DNA of 64,000 nucleotides from Sinorhizobium sp. 8-89 (GTDB lineage: Bacteria; Pseudomonadota; Alphaproteobacteria; Rhizobiales; Rhizobiaceae), in contig NZ_JASKLR010000017.1 of assembly GCF_030124325.1 (NCBI RefSeq), forward strand, positions 46,664 to 110,663, read 5' to 3'. Positions 52,930-62,505 of this stretch are shown here, one piece after another. The notes under the pieces were generated by a model that worked only from the letters and a program-made list of their open reading frames with translations, was not told where the DNA came from and ran no database searches. How positions within the stretch are numbered: the first letter of the stretch is position 1; the number at the start of each line of letters is the position of its first letter. A program made the position numbers and the translations under genes.

Positions 52930-54036
52930 ATGAAGCGCAAATTTCTTCTCACATCGATCGGCCTTGTGGCTGCAGCCGGCGGCGCGGCGTTTGCCTTCGT
53001 TTTGGAGACGCCAGCACGGGATGCGGAACCCGCAGATCCCCGCGGCGCTTCGCCACTTGTAAGGGTGGTGGAGGTGACGAGAGCGGAGAGCGCCGAGCGG
53101 GCCTTTACAGGTACGATCGCCGCCCGAGTGCAGAGCAATCTTGGCTTTCGCGTCCCGGGCAAGATCATTCAGCGCTTCGTGGATGTCGGCGAACAGGTCA
53201 AGGCGGGCCAAGAGCTGCTGCGGATCGATGAGACCGATCTACAACTTGCGCTCACCGCCAAGCGCAACGCTGTCGCCGCCGCACGCGCTGTCCTGGTTCA
53301 GGCGCGTGCGGACGAGAGGCGCTATGCTGTCCTGGTGAAGAATGGACTGGCCGCAACGCCGCAGCGTTACGAGCAGGCAAAGGCAGCGCTTGATACCGCC
53401 ACGGCGCAGCTTGCCGCCGCGGAAGCGGAAGCGAGGGTCGCGGAGAACGAGGCGACCTATTCTGTCCTGGTGGCGGACGCCGATGGAACGGTGGTCGAAA
53501 CGCTCGGCGAACCGGGGCAGGTTATCGCCGCTGGTCAAACGGTGGTTCGTCTTGCGCACTCCGGCCCCCGTGAGGCGGTGGTCGCGCTTCCCGAGACGCT
53601 CCGGCCGGCGATCGGCTCGGTGGCCGGGGCGAGCCTGTATGGGGGCGACGAGCGTCACTACACGGCACGCCTGCGGCAATTATCCGACTCAGCCGACCCC
53701 CAGACGCGTACCTACGAGGCTCGTTATGTCCTCGACGGCGCGGCCGCTGCAGCACCGCTCGGCGCCACGGTTACCATTCGGATTGCAAATCAGGCGAGCC
53801 AGCCGGACGTCCAGGTGCCGCTCGGAGCGGTGCTCGACGATGGCGAGAGGACCGGCGTCTGGGTCTTGGACAGAGCCAGCTCGAGCGTGCACTTTCGACC
53901 CGTCAAGCTTGTCCGCGTGACCAGCGAGACCGCAATGATCTCCGGATTGAACTCTGGCGATCCGATTGTTTCGCTCGGCGCTCATCTCCTGCAGGAAGGC
54001 GCTCGTGTCAGGACTGCGCCTGAGGGGAACAACTGA
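52930..54036 (+). CDS. RND efflux periplasmic adaptor (HlyD family)
   Basis: A 368-residue membrane-fusion protein. The N-terminus is a signal or anchor (FLLTSIGLVAAAGGAAFAF). The lipoyl half-motif GFRVPGKIIQRFVDVGEQVKAG is followed by a coiled coil about 95-165 rich in Ala and Glu, then DADGTVVETLGEPGQVIAAGQTVV, the returning lipoyl half. It joins the inner-membrane pump to an outer-membrane channel, which is not encoded here. The stop overlaps the pump gene start (TGATG). Confidence 0.9.
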   Translation: MKRKFLLTSIGLVAAAGGAAFAFVLETPARDAEPADPRGASPLVRVVEVTRAESAERAFTGTIAARVQSNLGFRVPGKIIQRFVDVGEQVKAGQELLRIDETDLQLALTAKRNAVAAARAVLVQARADERRYAVLVKNGLAATPQRYEQAKAALDTATAQLAAAEAEARVAENEATYSVLVADADGTVVETLGEPGQVIAAGQTVVRLAHSGPREAVVALPETLRPAIGSVAGASLYGGDERHYTARLRQLSDSADPQTRTYEARYVLDGAAAAAPLGATVTIRIANQASQPDVQVPLGAVLDDGERTGVWVLDRASSSVHFRPVKLVRVTSETAMISGLNSGDPIVSLGAHLLQEGARVRTAPEGNN

Positions 54037-57000
54037 TGACAAGCCTCAATCTTTCCGCGATCGCCGTACGCGAACGGGCCGTCACCCTGTTCTTCATCCT
54101 CCTGCTGGTGGCCGCCGGCGCCTACGCCTTCCTCATGCTCGGACGGGCGGAGGATCCGAACTTCACCATCAAGACCATGACGGTGACGACCGCATGGCCC
54201 GGTGCGACGGCGCGCGAGATGCAGGATCTCGTCGCCGAACCGTTGGAGAAACGGCTTCAGGAGCTCACCTGGTACGACCGGGTGGAGACGACCACACGGC
54301 CGGGCTATGCGTACATGACGGTCACGCTGAAGGACAGCACACCGCCATCTGTCGTGCAGGAGGAGTTCTATCAGGCCCGCAAGAAGCTCGGGGATGAAGC
54401 CCGCAACCTGCCATCCGGCGTCTTCGGTCCCTTCGTCAACGACGAATATTCGGACGTGAGCTTTGCCCTTTATGCGCTAAAGGCCAAGGGTATGCCGATG
54501 CGTGAGCTGGCCAGGCAGGCCGAGGTGATCCGGCAGGACCTCCTGCACGTGCCCGGCGTCAAGAAGATCAACATTCTCGGTGAACGCCCCGAACAGATCT
54601 TCGTCGAGTTTTCCTATGCCAAACTGGCAACCCTCGGCGTGTCGGCACAGGACATTGTCGCCGCCTTGCAGCGGCAGAACACCGTTACACCGGCAGGCTC
54701 AATCGACACAAAGGGGCCGCAGGTCTTCATCCGGGTCGACGGCGCTTACGACAGTGTCCAGGCCATCGCCGACACGCCGATCGCCGCTGCGGGGCGTACG
54801 CTGAAGCTATCCGACATCGCAGAGGTCCGCCGCGGCTACCAGGATCCTCCCACCTACCTCATCCGCCGTCAGGGCGAGCCGACCATCATGCTCGCGGCGG
54901 TCATGCAGGAGGGCTGGGACGGTCTCGCGCTGGGCAAGGCGCTGGAGGACAGGACTGCAGCGATCGCATCTGCACTGCCGCTCGGCATGACGCTCGACAA
55001 GGTGACCGACCAGGCGGTCAACATCACCTCGGCGGTCGACGAGTTCATGATGAAGTTCGCGATGGCGCTCGGCGTGGTGCTGGTGGTGAGCCTGCTCAGT
55101 CTTGGCTGGCGGGTCGGCATCGTCGTGGCGGCTGCCGTTCCCCTGACGCTTGCGGTCGTCTTCCTCATCATGCTGGAAACCGGCCGGTTCTTCGATCGCA
55201 TCACGCTCGGCGCCCTCATCCTGGCGCTCGGCCTTCTCGTGGACGACGCCATCATCGCCATCGAGGTGATGGTGGTGAAGATGGAAGAGGGCATGGATCG
55301 CATCAAGGCGGCGGCCTATGCGTGGAGCCACACGGCCGCGCCGATGCTGTCGGGAACACTCGTGACGGTGGCCGGCTTCCTGCCGGTGGGCTTCGCGCGC
55401 TCGACGGCGGGCGAGTACGCCGGCAACATCTTCTGGGTGGTGGGGTTCGCCCTCATCGTCTCCTGGATCGTTGCGGTGGTCTTCACGCCCTATCTCGGCG
55501 TCAAGATGCTGCCCGCGATCAAACCGATCGAGGGCGGGCACGAGGCGATCTACAACACACCGAACTATCGGCGGCTGCGACAGCTCATCACCTTTGCGGT
55601 ACGGCACAAGTTTCTGACCTGCGCCATCGTCGGCATTGCCTTCGCGCTTTCTGTGGTCGGCATGGGCGCCATCAAACAGCAGTTCTTCCCGACGTCCGAC
55701 CGTCCCGAGGTGCTGGTGGAGGTTCGTCTGCCGCAAGGCACCAGCATCGAGACGACGACCGCGACCGTCGAGAAGCTCGAACACTGGCTGGACGATCAGC
55801 CCGAGGCCAAGATTGTCACGAGCTATGTCGGTCAGGGCGCGCCCCGCTTCTTCTTTGCGATGGCGCCGGAATTGCCTGATCCCGCCTTCGCCAAGATCGT
55901 CGTGCTGACCCCGGATGCCGAGGCGCGCGAGGCTCTGAAGCACCGCCTCCGCGAAGCGGTATCACAGGGGCTTGCCCCTGAGGCTTATGTGCGCGTCACG
56001 CAGCTTGTATTCGGGCCCTACACGCCGTTCCCGGTCGAGTTCCGGGTCATGGGACCTGATCCGGCACAATTGTACAGCATTTCCGAGAAGGCCCTCGACG
56101 TCATGCGCGGCGTCCCGGACGTGCGGCAGGCCAACCGCGATTGGGGCAGTCGCACGCCTGTTCTCCGCTTCATCCCGGATCAGGATCGGTTGAACCTCAT
56201 CGGCCTCTCGCCGGCCGAGGCGGCCCAGCAACTGCAGTTCCTCCTCACCGGTATCCCTGTTACGCAGGTCCGCGAGGACATTCGCAATGTCCCAATCGTC
56301 GCACGCAGCGCCGGCGGCGAGCGGCTGGACCCGGCGCGGCTGGCGGATTTCTCCTTGATGAGCCGCGACGGTCGCGCCATTCCGCTCGACCAGATCGGTC
56401 ATTCGGAAATCCATCTGGAAGAGCCGATCCTGAAGCGCCGCGATCGCACGCCCGTCATCACGATCCGCTCGGACATCAACGAGGCGACGCAGCCTCCGGA
56501 GGTCTCCAAGCAGATCATGACCGCCCTTCAGCCGCTGATCGCATCGCTTCCGGCCGGCTATCGCATCGAATTGGGTGGATCGATCGAGGAGGCCGCCAAG
56601 GCCAATACCGCGCTAGGCAAGGTTTTCCCGGCGATGATCGCCGCGATGCTGATCGTCATCATGCTGCAGGTGCGGTCCTTCTCGACGATGGCCATGGTTA
56701 TGCTGACGGCACCGCTTGGTCTTGTCGGTGTCGTGCCGATGTTGCTCACCTTCAATCAGCCCTTCGGCTTCAACGCCATTCTGGGCCTGATAGGACTGGC
56801 GGGCATCCTGATGCGCAATACGCTGATCCTGACCGAACAGATCAAGGAGAATCGTGCTGCCGGCCTCGATGACTATCACGCCGTTATCGAGGCCACCGTG
56901 CAACGGACGAGGCCTGTGATCCTCACGGCACTTGCCGCCGTGCTGGCATTCATCCCGCTCACGCACTCCGTCTTCTGGGGGTCGATGGCCTATACGCTGA

Positions 57001-57149
57001 TCGGCGGCACGGCGGTCGGCACGGTGCTGATCCTGCTCTTCCTCCCGGCGCTCTACGCGGCGTGGTTCCGGATCAAGCCGACTGCAGATGAGCGCCATGA
57101 GGAGCCGGTAGAGGAACCGGAATTGCGAATAGCAATGGCTGCCGAGTAG
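54036..57149 (+). CDS. RND efflux pump, AcrB/MexF family
   Basis: A 1037-residue inner-membrane pump with 12 expected helices. TM1 is near residue 15 (LFFILLLVAAGAYAFLML), the proton-relay Asp pair is in LALGLLVDDAIIAIEVMVVK near 403, and the second half repeats the fold (GLAGILMRNTLILTEQIKEN near 920). The helix-one motif and the porter domain (WPGATAREMQDLVAEPLEKRLQ) fit a proton-driven exporter of hydrophobic compounds. Family members range from drug to solvent pumps. Control by the divergent TetR is likely. Confidence 0.92.
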   Translation: MTSLNLSAIAVRERAVTLFFILLLVAAGAYAFLMLGRAEDPNFTIKTMTVTTAWPGATAREMQDLVAEPLEKRLQELTWYDRVETTTRPGYAYMTVTLKDSTPPSVVQEEFYQARKKLGDEARNLPSGVFGPFVNDEYSDVSFALYALKAKGMPMRELARQAEVIRQDLLHVPGVKKINILGERPEQIFVEFSYAKLATLGVSAQDIVAALQRQNTVTPAGSIDTKGPQVFIRVDGAYDSVQAIADTPIAAAGRTLKLSDIAEVRRGYQDPPTYLIRRQGEPTIMLAAVMQEGWDGLALGKALEDRTAAIASALPLGMTLDKVTDQAVNITSAVDEFMMKFAMALGVVLVVSLLSLGWRVGIVVAAAVPLTLAVVFLIMLETGRFFDRITLGALILALGLLVDDAIIAIEVMVVKMEEGMDRIKAAAYAWSHTAAPMLSGTLVTVAGFLPVGFARSTAGEYAGNIFWVVGFALIVSWIVAVVFTPYLGVKMLPAIKPIEGGHEAIYNTPNYRRLRQLITFAVRHKFLTCAIVGIAFALSVVGMGAIKQQFFPTSDRPEVLVEVRLPQGTSIETTTATVEKLEHWLDDQPEAKIVTSYVGQGAPRFFFAMAPELPDPAFAKIVVLTPDAEAREALKHRLREAVSQGLAPEAYVRVTQLVFGPYTPFPVEFRVMGPDPAQLYSISEKALDVMRGVPDVRQANRDWGSRTPVLRFIPDQDRLNLIGLSPAEAAQQLQFLLTGIPVTQVREDIRNVPIVARSAGGERLDPARLADFSLMSRDGRAIPLDQIGHSEIHLEEPILKRRDRTPVITIRSDINEATQPPEVSKQIMTALQPLIASLPAGYRIELGGSIEEAAKANTALGKVFPAMIAAMLIVIMLQVRSFSTMAMVMLTAPLGLVGVVPMLLTFNQPFGFNAILGLIGLAGILMRNTLILTEQIKENRAAGLDDYHAVIEATVQRTRPVILTALAAVLAFIPLTHSVFWGSMAYTLIGGTAVGTVLILLFLPALYAAWFRIKPTADERHEEPVEEPELRIAMAAE

Positions 57150-57324
57150 GGCCTGGTTGTCCGGCGGAGACGGTTCAGGTTCTCGCGCGCTTGCCGTGGC
57201 TGAGCACGAGGCCGGGTGAGCCACGCCACCTTACCGCTTGCAGATGATCGTCCGGTACGAGCCCGGCCGATCCGTTCATTCAATCCGGAGCCGTTCATGG
57301 ATTATCCGGTCCGACCGGGGACTG

Positions 57325-57936
57325 ATGCCGAAAGGGTGCGCGCGCATCCTGGAAGTGGCGGAGGAATACTTCCGCCGCATCGGTCATCAGAAGACATCGG
57401 TGGCCGACATCGCCTCCGAACTCGGCATTAGCCGAGCGAACATCTACCGCTTCTTCCCTTCCAAGGATGCGATCAGTGAATCCGTCTGCGGTCGGATTGT
57501 GAACGATGCCGCCGACTTGGCCCTTACGATCGCACGCACGAGCGTGTCGCCATTGGAGAAACTTGACCAGGTCCTGACCGCCGTTCACCACCACACCAAG
57601 ACGCAGCTGACCGAGGCAAAGCGCATGCATGACCTGGTTACCGCCGCCGTGCGGGAAAACTGGCCCGCGATCAAGGCATATGACGAGCGGATGATAGCGA
57701 TCTTTGAGGCGATCATCCGCGAGGGCATAGAGGCGGGCGCGTTCGAGATCGAAGATGCCGCAGAAGCGGCGCGGGCCGTCAATACGGCCGTTATGCCGTT
57801 CGTCCATCCGAGCCTGATCGAGCACTGCGTTCAACGCGGCGGAGACAGCGAAGTCGCCCTGCGCGAGCAGATTCGATTTGTGCTGAAAGCCCTCGGCAAG
57901 TCCGACAATGCGGGCTGCCCTTATTCAGGCCTGTGA
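57325..57936 (+). CDS. TetR-family regulator
   Basis: A regulator of 203 residues. The HTH is ILEVAEEYFRRIGHQKTSV and IASELGISRANIYRFFPSKD. I chose ATG 57325 since GGGGA lies just upstream and the HTH falls at the usual distance; earlier in-frame starts (57244) have no RBS. The C-terminal domain has LTEAKRMHDLVTAAVRENWP. It follows the RND pump gene by 175 bases in the same direction, so it may be a second regulator of that system or an independent gene. Confidence 0.82.
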   Translation: MPKGCARILEVAEEYFRRIGHQKTSVADIASELGISRANIYRFFPSKDAISESVCGRIVNDAADLALTIARTSVSPLEKLDQVLTAVHHHTKTQLTEAKRMHDLVTAAVRENWPAIKAYDERMIAIFEAIIREGIEAGAFEIEDAAEAARAVNTAVMPFVHPSLIEHCVQRGGDSEVALREQIRFVLKALGKSDNAGCPYSGL

Positions 57937-58119
57937 TTCCGGATGAAGCCGACCGCTGGAGAGCTTGCCCCAGTCGTCACCCTGGAAGGCGATGCGTCGG
58001 TCGCGCACTGTGAAGAACCCGCAACCGCGGAGGCCCAAGGGATCGCGCCATTCATCGCCGACCTCATGGCGCTCGACCGGGCCCGCGTCAGCGATGAACG
58101 CGGGATCCCATCGCCCCAA
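57925..58119 (-). pseudogene. Remnant of an NTF2-like (ketosteroid isomerase-type) gene
   Basis: The minus-strand frame reads WDPAFIADAGPVERHEVGDE, then WRDPLGLRGCGFFTVRDRRI and FQGDDWGKLS, which I recognise as the C-terminal half of NTF2-like proteins common in proteobacteria. There is no proper start, and the N-terminal half is missing: the frame begins right after the stop of the 63-residue gene upstream. The last residues also diverge from the family. Its 3-prime end runs into the end of the convergent TetR gene. It looks like a gene truncated by a past deletion. Confidence 0.55.
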
Positions 58120-58122
58120 GCC

Positions 58123-58314
58123 TCAATATCTCCACCTGGGAGCGCGCTTCGCATTGTGCAGCAGCTCGCTGGATGTGGCGAACCCGCCGAATAGCCGCGT
58201 CAAGCGCCGTTCTTCCTCCTCGCACAAGTGCTGCCGTCGGCAGAACTCGCGGACTGACCATACTTTCGTGGCGGTTTGCTTGGACAGTTTTTCGGCTTCT
58301 ACGCGTTCAACCAT
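58123..58314 (-). CDS. Small conserved-looking hypothetical protein (63 residues)
   Basis: A 63-residue charged protein with a strong RBS (GGGAGGAG, spacing about five) before its ATG. It is predicted helical: KLSKQTATKVWSVREFCRRQ, EEEERRLTRLFGGFATSSEL and a C-terminal RAPRWRY. Similar small proteins occur in rhizobia as far as I recall, with no known function. It is in the same frame as, and directly before, the NTF2-like remnant. The RBS and sequence character support a real gene. Confidence 0.65.
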   Translation of the reverse strand: MVERVEAEKLSKQTATKVWSVREFCRRQHLCEEEERRLTRLFGGFATSSELLHNAKRAPRWRY

Positions 58315-58737
58315 CGTGCTCCTCCCAAAGCGATGGGCATCAGACTATGCTACTAAAGTCTAATGGAGCAAGCTTTTAATTAAGGCGCTTCTAATCGGCT
58401 GGAGCTGCCTCCCCCGGCGACAGGCGATCACTCGCGGATGCAACCAAACGGATGAGCGCGGTCCCACCAGAGACTGTCGAAGGAAAAAGGCGCTTGGAGG
58501 GCGGTGGCGTCTAAGCGGCTCAGGCTCGACGCCGTGGTTTTCCGTTCCTGTTCATAGCTTGCTTTTAGTGGCGCTTTCGTACCCTGGACTCTGGGTCCGG
58601 TGCTATTGTTAAGCGCGCCTTTCATTGACGCGAGCATCGACCATGAAACCCATAACCCATTAGTTAATGGAAGCCGGTGAAATATCATTTTACTTAACCA
58701 GATCAAAGATCCAATTTGGTGACGGAGGAGATGTGCC
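58315..58737. other. Upstream region of the pca operon
   Basis: About 420 bases with no recognised gene. In related rhizobia a LysR gene, pcaQ, is usually associated with pcaD, but none is here. The right end has a PcaQ-type box, listed separately. Confidence 0.5.
58652..58667 (+). promoter_or_regulatory. PcaQ-type binding box
   Basis: ATAACC-catt-AGTTAA matches the ATAACC-n4-GGTTAA pattern known upstream of pcaD in Sinorhizobium and Agrobacterium, with one mismatch. It ends 70 bases before the pcaD start, a normal place for a LysR activator site. Confidence 0.6.
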
Positions 58738-59550
58738 GTGCAATTCGCCCGTATCAACGACATCACGATTCATTATCAGGTGATTGGCGCGACGGGAGAA
58801 AAGCCCGTCCTCGTCTTCATCAATTCGCTCGGCACCGATTTCCGGATCTGGCGCGATGTCGTCGTCCGGCTTGCCGGTGAATTCGCAATCGTTCTCTACG
58901 ACAAACGGGGTCATGGCCTTTCCGATGTCGGCCAGGTTCCCTATTCGATCGAGGATCATGCGACCGACCTTGCCGCCTTGCTCGACCTGCTCACGGTCCG
59001 CCAGGCAGTCGTCTGCGGGCTTTCCGTCGGCGGGCTGATCGCGCAGTCGCTCTATCAGCGTCGTCCGGACCTGGTGCGTGCGCTCGTGCTTTCGGACACC
59101 GCGCACAAGATCGGCACGGCGGAGATGTGGGACGCGCGCATCGCCGCGATCGAGACCAGCGGGATCGAGGCGATCGCCGATTCTGTATTGGAGCGCTGGT
59201 TCACGCCGGCCTTCCGGCGGCCGGAGAATGTAGCGCTCATCGGCTATCGCAACATGCTCGTCCGGCAGCCGGTACCGGGCTACGTCGGAACCTGTGCCGC
59301 AATCCGCGACGCAGATTACACGGAGGCGGCCAAGAAGATTGCCGTTCCCGTGCTTTGCGTGGTCGGCGAAGAGGACGGTTCGACGCCTCCGGATCTGGTG
59401 CTCTCGATGGCGCGGCTCATTCCCGGTGCGCGCTACGAGGTGATCCGCGACGCGGGGCATATCCCCTGCGTCGAACAGCCCGAGATATTGACCGCGCTAC
59501 TGCGGCCGTTCATCGAACTCGTGATGCATGGAGACAGGAAAGATGACTGA
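58738..59550 (+). CDS. pcaD: 3-oxoadipate enol-lactonase
   Basis: A 270-residue alpha/beta hydrolase. The nucleophile elbow is GLSVGG near residue 98, the acid is in the CVVGEEDGSTPPDLV region and the His is in AGHIPCVEQPE. It hydrolyses 3-oxoadipate enol-lactone to 3-oxoadipate in protocatechuate breakdown. The start is GTG with GGAGGAG upstream. It is first in the order pcaD-C-H-G-B typical of Rhizobiaceae. Confidence 0.92.
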   Translation: MQFARINDITIHYQVIGATGEKPVLVFINSLGTDFRIWRDVVVRLAGEFAIVLYDKRGHGLSDVGQVPYSIEDHATDLAALLDLLTVRQAVVCGLSVGGLIAQSLYQRRPDLVRALVLSDTAHKIGTAEMWDARIAAIETSGIEAIADSVLERWFTPAFRRPENVALIGYRNMLVRQPVPGYVGTCAAIRDADYTEAAKKIAVPVLCVVGEEDGSTPPDLVLSMARLIPGARYEVIRDAGHIPCVEQPEILTALLRPFIELVMHGDRKDD

Positions 59551-59947
59551 TGCCTCCGCGCCCTCCGAGCGCTATCGTCAAGGCATGGCGACACGGCGCG
59601 CCGTTCTCGGCGACAAGCATGTCGACCGCGCGCAATCGGCCACAACCGATTTCGATCGACCTTTCCAGGATCTGATCACCGAAGCCGCATGGGGCCATGT
59701 CTGGTCGCGCCCGACCTTCACGAAACGGGAGCGGTCGATCGTCACCATCGCGCTACTCGCCGCGCTCGGCCAGGACGAGGAAGTGGCGATGCATGTCCGC
59801 GCGACGGCCAATACCGGCGCGAGCCGCGAGGATATCTGCGAGGCGCTGCTGCACGTGGCGATCTATGCGGGCGTGCCGGCGGCGAACCACGCGATCAAGA
59901 TCGCCAAGCAGGTCTTGGGTGAAATGGACGCCGGCAAGGCGGCCTGA
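59543..59947 (+). CDS. pcaC: 4-carboxymuconolactone decarboxylase
   Basis: A 134-residue protein of the CMD family. [13 protein letters not shown] near the start, [20 protein letters not shown] in the middle and [16 protein letters not shown] plus [14 protein letters not shown] at the end are the family blocks. It makes 3-oxoadipate enol-lactone from 4-carboxymuconolactone. ATG 59543 overlaps the pcaD stop by eight bases and follows GGAGACAGGAAAG. Confidence 0.93.
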   Translation: MTDASAPSERYRQGMATRRAVLGDKHVDRAQSATTDFDRPFQDLITEAAWGHVWSRPTFTKRERSIVTIALLAALGQDEEVAMHVRATANTGASREDICEALLHVAIYAGVPAANHAIKIAKQVLGEMDAGKAA

Positions 59948-59955
59948 GAGGAGCA

Positions 59956-60711
59956 ATGACGATGTCGGCCAGGCAGAACCGCAAGCCCAAAACGGGCGCC
60001 TTTTTCCAGCGCGACCGCGACTGGCATGCGCCGGCTTTTACGCCCGGTTACAAGACCTCCGTGCTGCGCTCGCCGCAACAGGCGCTGCTTTCGCTCGACG
60101 GCACGATCTCGGAGATCACCGGTCCGGTCTTCGGCCATTCGATACTGGGCGAACTCGACAACGACCTGATCCATAACTTCGCCAAGCCCGGCGAAAGCGC
60201 GATCGGCGAACGCATCATCGTGCATGGCCGGGTGCTCGACGAGCGCGGCCTGCCCGTGCGGAGTGCTTTGCTCGAGTTCTGGCAAGCGAATGCCGGCGGG
60301 CGCTATCGCCACAAGAAGGAAAGCTATCTCGCCGCGCTGGACCCGAACTTCGGCGGCTGCGGCCGGACGATCACCGACGACGAGGGTCACTATTTCTTCC
60401 GGACGATCCGGCCGGGCGCCTATCCCTGGCCGAACGGCGTCAACGACTGGCGGCCGGCGCATATCCATTTCTCGATCTTCGGGCACGGATTCGCCCAGCG
60501 GCTGATCACGCAGATGTATTTCGAGGGCGACCCGATGATCTGGAAATGTCCGATCGTCAACACGATCCCGGACCGCCGGGCGATCGAGCAACTGATCGCG
60601 CCGCTCGATTGGGCGAACACGATCCCGATGGACGCACGAGCTTACAAGTTCGACATCGTTCTGCGCGGCCGCCGGTCGACGTTCTTCGAAAACCGGCCGG
60701 AAGGCAACTGA
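59956..60711 (+). CDS. pcaH: Protocatechuate 3,4-dioxygenase beta subunit
   Basis: A 251-residue subunit that holds the ferric iron. Iron ligands are in [12 protein letters not shown] (two His) and in the preceding GGRYRHKK and GAYPWPN regions (Tyr). [20 protein letters not shown] is the intradiol-dioxygenase signature. It cleaves protocatechuate between its hydroxyl carbons to 3-carboxymuconate with the alpha subunit. RBS GAGGAG precedes the ATG; an ATG two codons later is also possible. Confidence 0.95.
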   Translation: MTMSARQNRKPKTGAFFQRDRDWHAPAFTPGYKTSVLRSPQQALLSLDGTISEITGPVFGHSILGELDNDLIHNFAKPGESAIGERIIVHGRVLDERGLPVRSALLEFWQANAGGRYRHKKESYLAALDPNFGGCGRTITDDEGHYFFRTIRPGAYPWPNGVNDWRPAHIHFSIFGHGFAQRLITQMYFEGDPMIWKCPIVNTIPDRRAIEQLIAPLDWANTIPMDARAYKFDIVLRGRRSTFFENRPEGN

Positions 60712-60722
60712 GGGGGCAACCG

Positions 60723-61337
60723 ATGGTTCAGGAACTTGGCTATCTCAAGGAAACCGCCTCGCAGACCGCCGGGCCTTATGTCCATATCGGCCTGACGCCG
60801 AACTTCTGCGGCATTGCGGGCGTCTACGAAGCCGACCTCGGCGCTTCGATGGTCAATGACAAGACGCTCGGGCAGCGCATCACCGTCAAGGGCCGGGTGA
60901 TCGACGGCGCGGGAATGCCGCTCAGGGACGCGCTCATCGAGATCTGGCAGGCGGACGCCGCCGGCCTCTACAATTCTCCCTCGGAGATGCGCGGCGCCGC
61001 CGATCCCAATTTTACCGGATGGGGCCGGTGCCCCACGGGCGCCGAGGACGGCGTCTTCACTTTCGAAACCGTCAAGCCGGGCCGTGTGCCATTCAAGGAC
61101 GGCCGCCTGATGGCGCCGCACATAACCTTCTGGATCGTCGCGCGCGGCATCAATATCGGCCTTCATACGCGGATGTATTTCCCGGACGAGGCGGCGGCCA
61201 ACGCCGAGGATCCGCTGCTTGCCCGTATCGAGCATCGCCATCGCGCCGAGACGCTTGTCGCGGCGGGCGCGGCGCCTAGTTATACATTCGACATTCATCT
61301 CCAGGGCGAGAAGGAAACCGTCTTCCTGGATATATGA
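60723..61337 (+). CDS. pcaG: Protocatechuate 3,4-dioxygenase alpha subunit
   Basis: A 204-residue subunit homologous to PcaH but without the iron His pair (APHITFWIVARG in that position). TASQTAGPYVHIGLTP at the start and GRVIDGAGMPLRDALIEIWQ are typical. ATG 60723 lies 12 bases after the pcaH stop with AGGGGG upstream. Confidence 0.95.
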   Translation: MVQELGYLKETASQTAGPYVHIGLTPNFCGIAGVYEADLGASMVNDKTLGQRITVKGRVIDGAGMPLRDALIEIWQADAAGLYNSPSEMRGAADPNFTGWGRCPTGAEDGVFTFETVKPGRVPFKDGRLMAPHITFWIVARGINIGLHTRMYFPDEAAANAEDPLLARIEHRHRAETLVAAGAAPSYTFDIHLQGEKETVFLDI

Positions 61338-61427
61338 TCATCGTGCGGCGGCCTTGGCCGCGTTTGCTTCGTGCCTTTGAGGTCGCTGCTCCCGCGCCGC
61401 GGAAGCACGAGATCCTGGAGATGTGGA

Positions 61428-62483
61428 ATGACCTACTCGGCCTTTGACCATCCCTATCTTTCCGGTCTTCTCGGTGACGAGGTCGTCGCGGCGGAATTTT
61501 CGGCTGCGGCCGATATCCGCGCCATGCTCGCCTTCGAGGCGGCGCTGGCGCGGGCCGAAGCGGAGCACGGCATCATTCCACGTTCTGCAGCCGATCGCAT
61601 CACCGAGGCCTGTCGCGCCTTTTCCCCGGACGTCGTGGCGTTGCGCCGTGCGACGGCGGCAGACGGCGTCGTTGTTCCGGAACTCGTCCGGCAACTGCGT
61701 GTAGCGGTTGGCGGTGACGCCGCGAGCCATGTGCATTTCGGGGCCACCAGCCAGGATGTCATCGACACCAGCCTGATGCTGCGATTGAAAGCGATCACCG
61801 AACTCTTCAGCGGCCGGCTCCGCGATGTCGTCTCGGCGCTCGACGAATGCGACCGGCAATGGGGTTTTCGTCCCTTAATGGGGCGCACGCGCATGCAGGC
61901 GGCGATCCCGGTCACGGTTTCGGACCGCCTGCGCTCCTGGATCGAGCCGCTCCTCGACCACCAGGACCGCCTCGAGGCCATGGACCGCGACCTGTTCGCC
62001 GTGCAGTTCGGCGGCGCCGCGGGCACGCTCGAAAAGCTCGAGGACAAGGCGGAAGCGGTTCGCGAGACGCTCGCCGAGGAGCTTGCGCTGGTCGATTGTC
62101 CGCAATGGCACAGCCAGCGTTCGGCGGTCGCGGATTTCGCCAATCTGCTATCATTGATCACCGGCAGCCTCGGCAAGTTCGGCCAAGACGTGGCGCTAAT
62201 GGCGCAAACCGGCGAGGAGATCGTGCTGTCCGGCGGCGGCGGCTCCTCCGCCATGCCGCACAAGCAGAACCCGATTGCGGCGGAGGTGCTTGTCACCTTG
62301 GCACGGTTCAATGCAACTCAGCTCGCGGGCGTGCATCAGGCTCTCATCCACGAGCAGGAACGCTCCGGTTCCGCCTGGACGCTCGAATGGTTGATCCTTC
62401 CGCAAATGGCCGGCGCGACGGCGGCTGCCACCAGGCTTGCGGCGGAACTGGCGGGCAACATCAGGCGCCTGGGCGGGGCGTGA
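61428..62483 (+). CDS. pcaB: 3-carboxy-cis,cis-muconate cycloisomerase
   Basis: A 351-residue member of the fumarase/aspartase superfamily. The signature GGSSAMPHKQNPIAAE lies near residue 275, and VHFGATSQDVIDTSLML near 100 and QWHSQRSAVADFANLL near 225 are further conserved parts. ATG 61428 follows GGAG by seven bases. It is about 100 residues shorter than Pseudomonas PcaB, as is usual in rhizobia. It is the last gene of the operon; a 90-base gap with a small GCGGCC/GGCCGC hairpin separates it from pcaG. Confidence 0.93.
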   Translation: MTYSAFDHPYLSGLLGDEVVAAEFSAAADIRAMLAFEAALARAEAEHGIIPRSAADRITEACRAFSPDVVALRRATAADGVVVPELVRQLRVAVGGDAASHVHFGATSQDVIDTSLMLRLKAITELFSGRLRDVVSALDECDRQWGFRPLMGRTRMQAAIPVTVSDRLRSWIEPLLDHQDRLEAMDRDLFAVQFGGAAGTLEKLEDKAEAVRETLAEELALVDCPQWHSQRSAVADFANLLSLITGSLGKFGQDVALMAQTGEEIVLSGGGGSSAMPHKQNPIAAEVLVTLARFNATQLAGVHQALIHEQERSGSAWTLEWLILPQMAGATAAATRLAAELAGNIRRLGGA

Positions 62484-62505
62484 GCCGCGTTCTGGCGCAG
62501 GCGTC

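Noticed and set aside
58428..58766. Minus-strand frame of 112 codons upstream of pcaD
   Set aside because: It overlaps the PcaQ-type box and pcaD start, has no RBS of note, and resembles no family I know.
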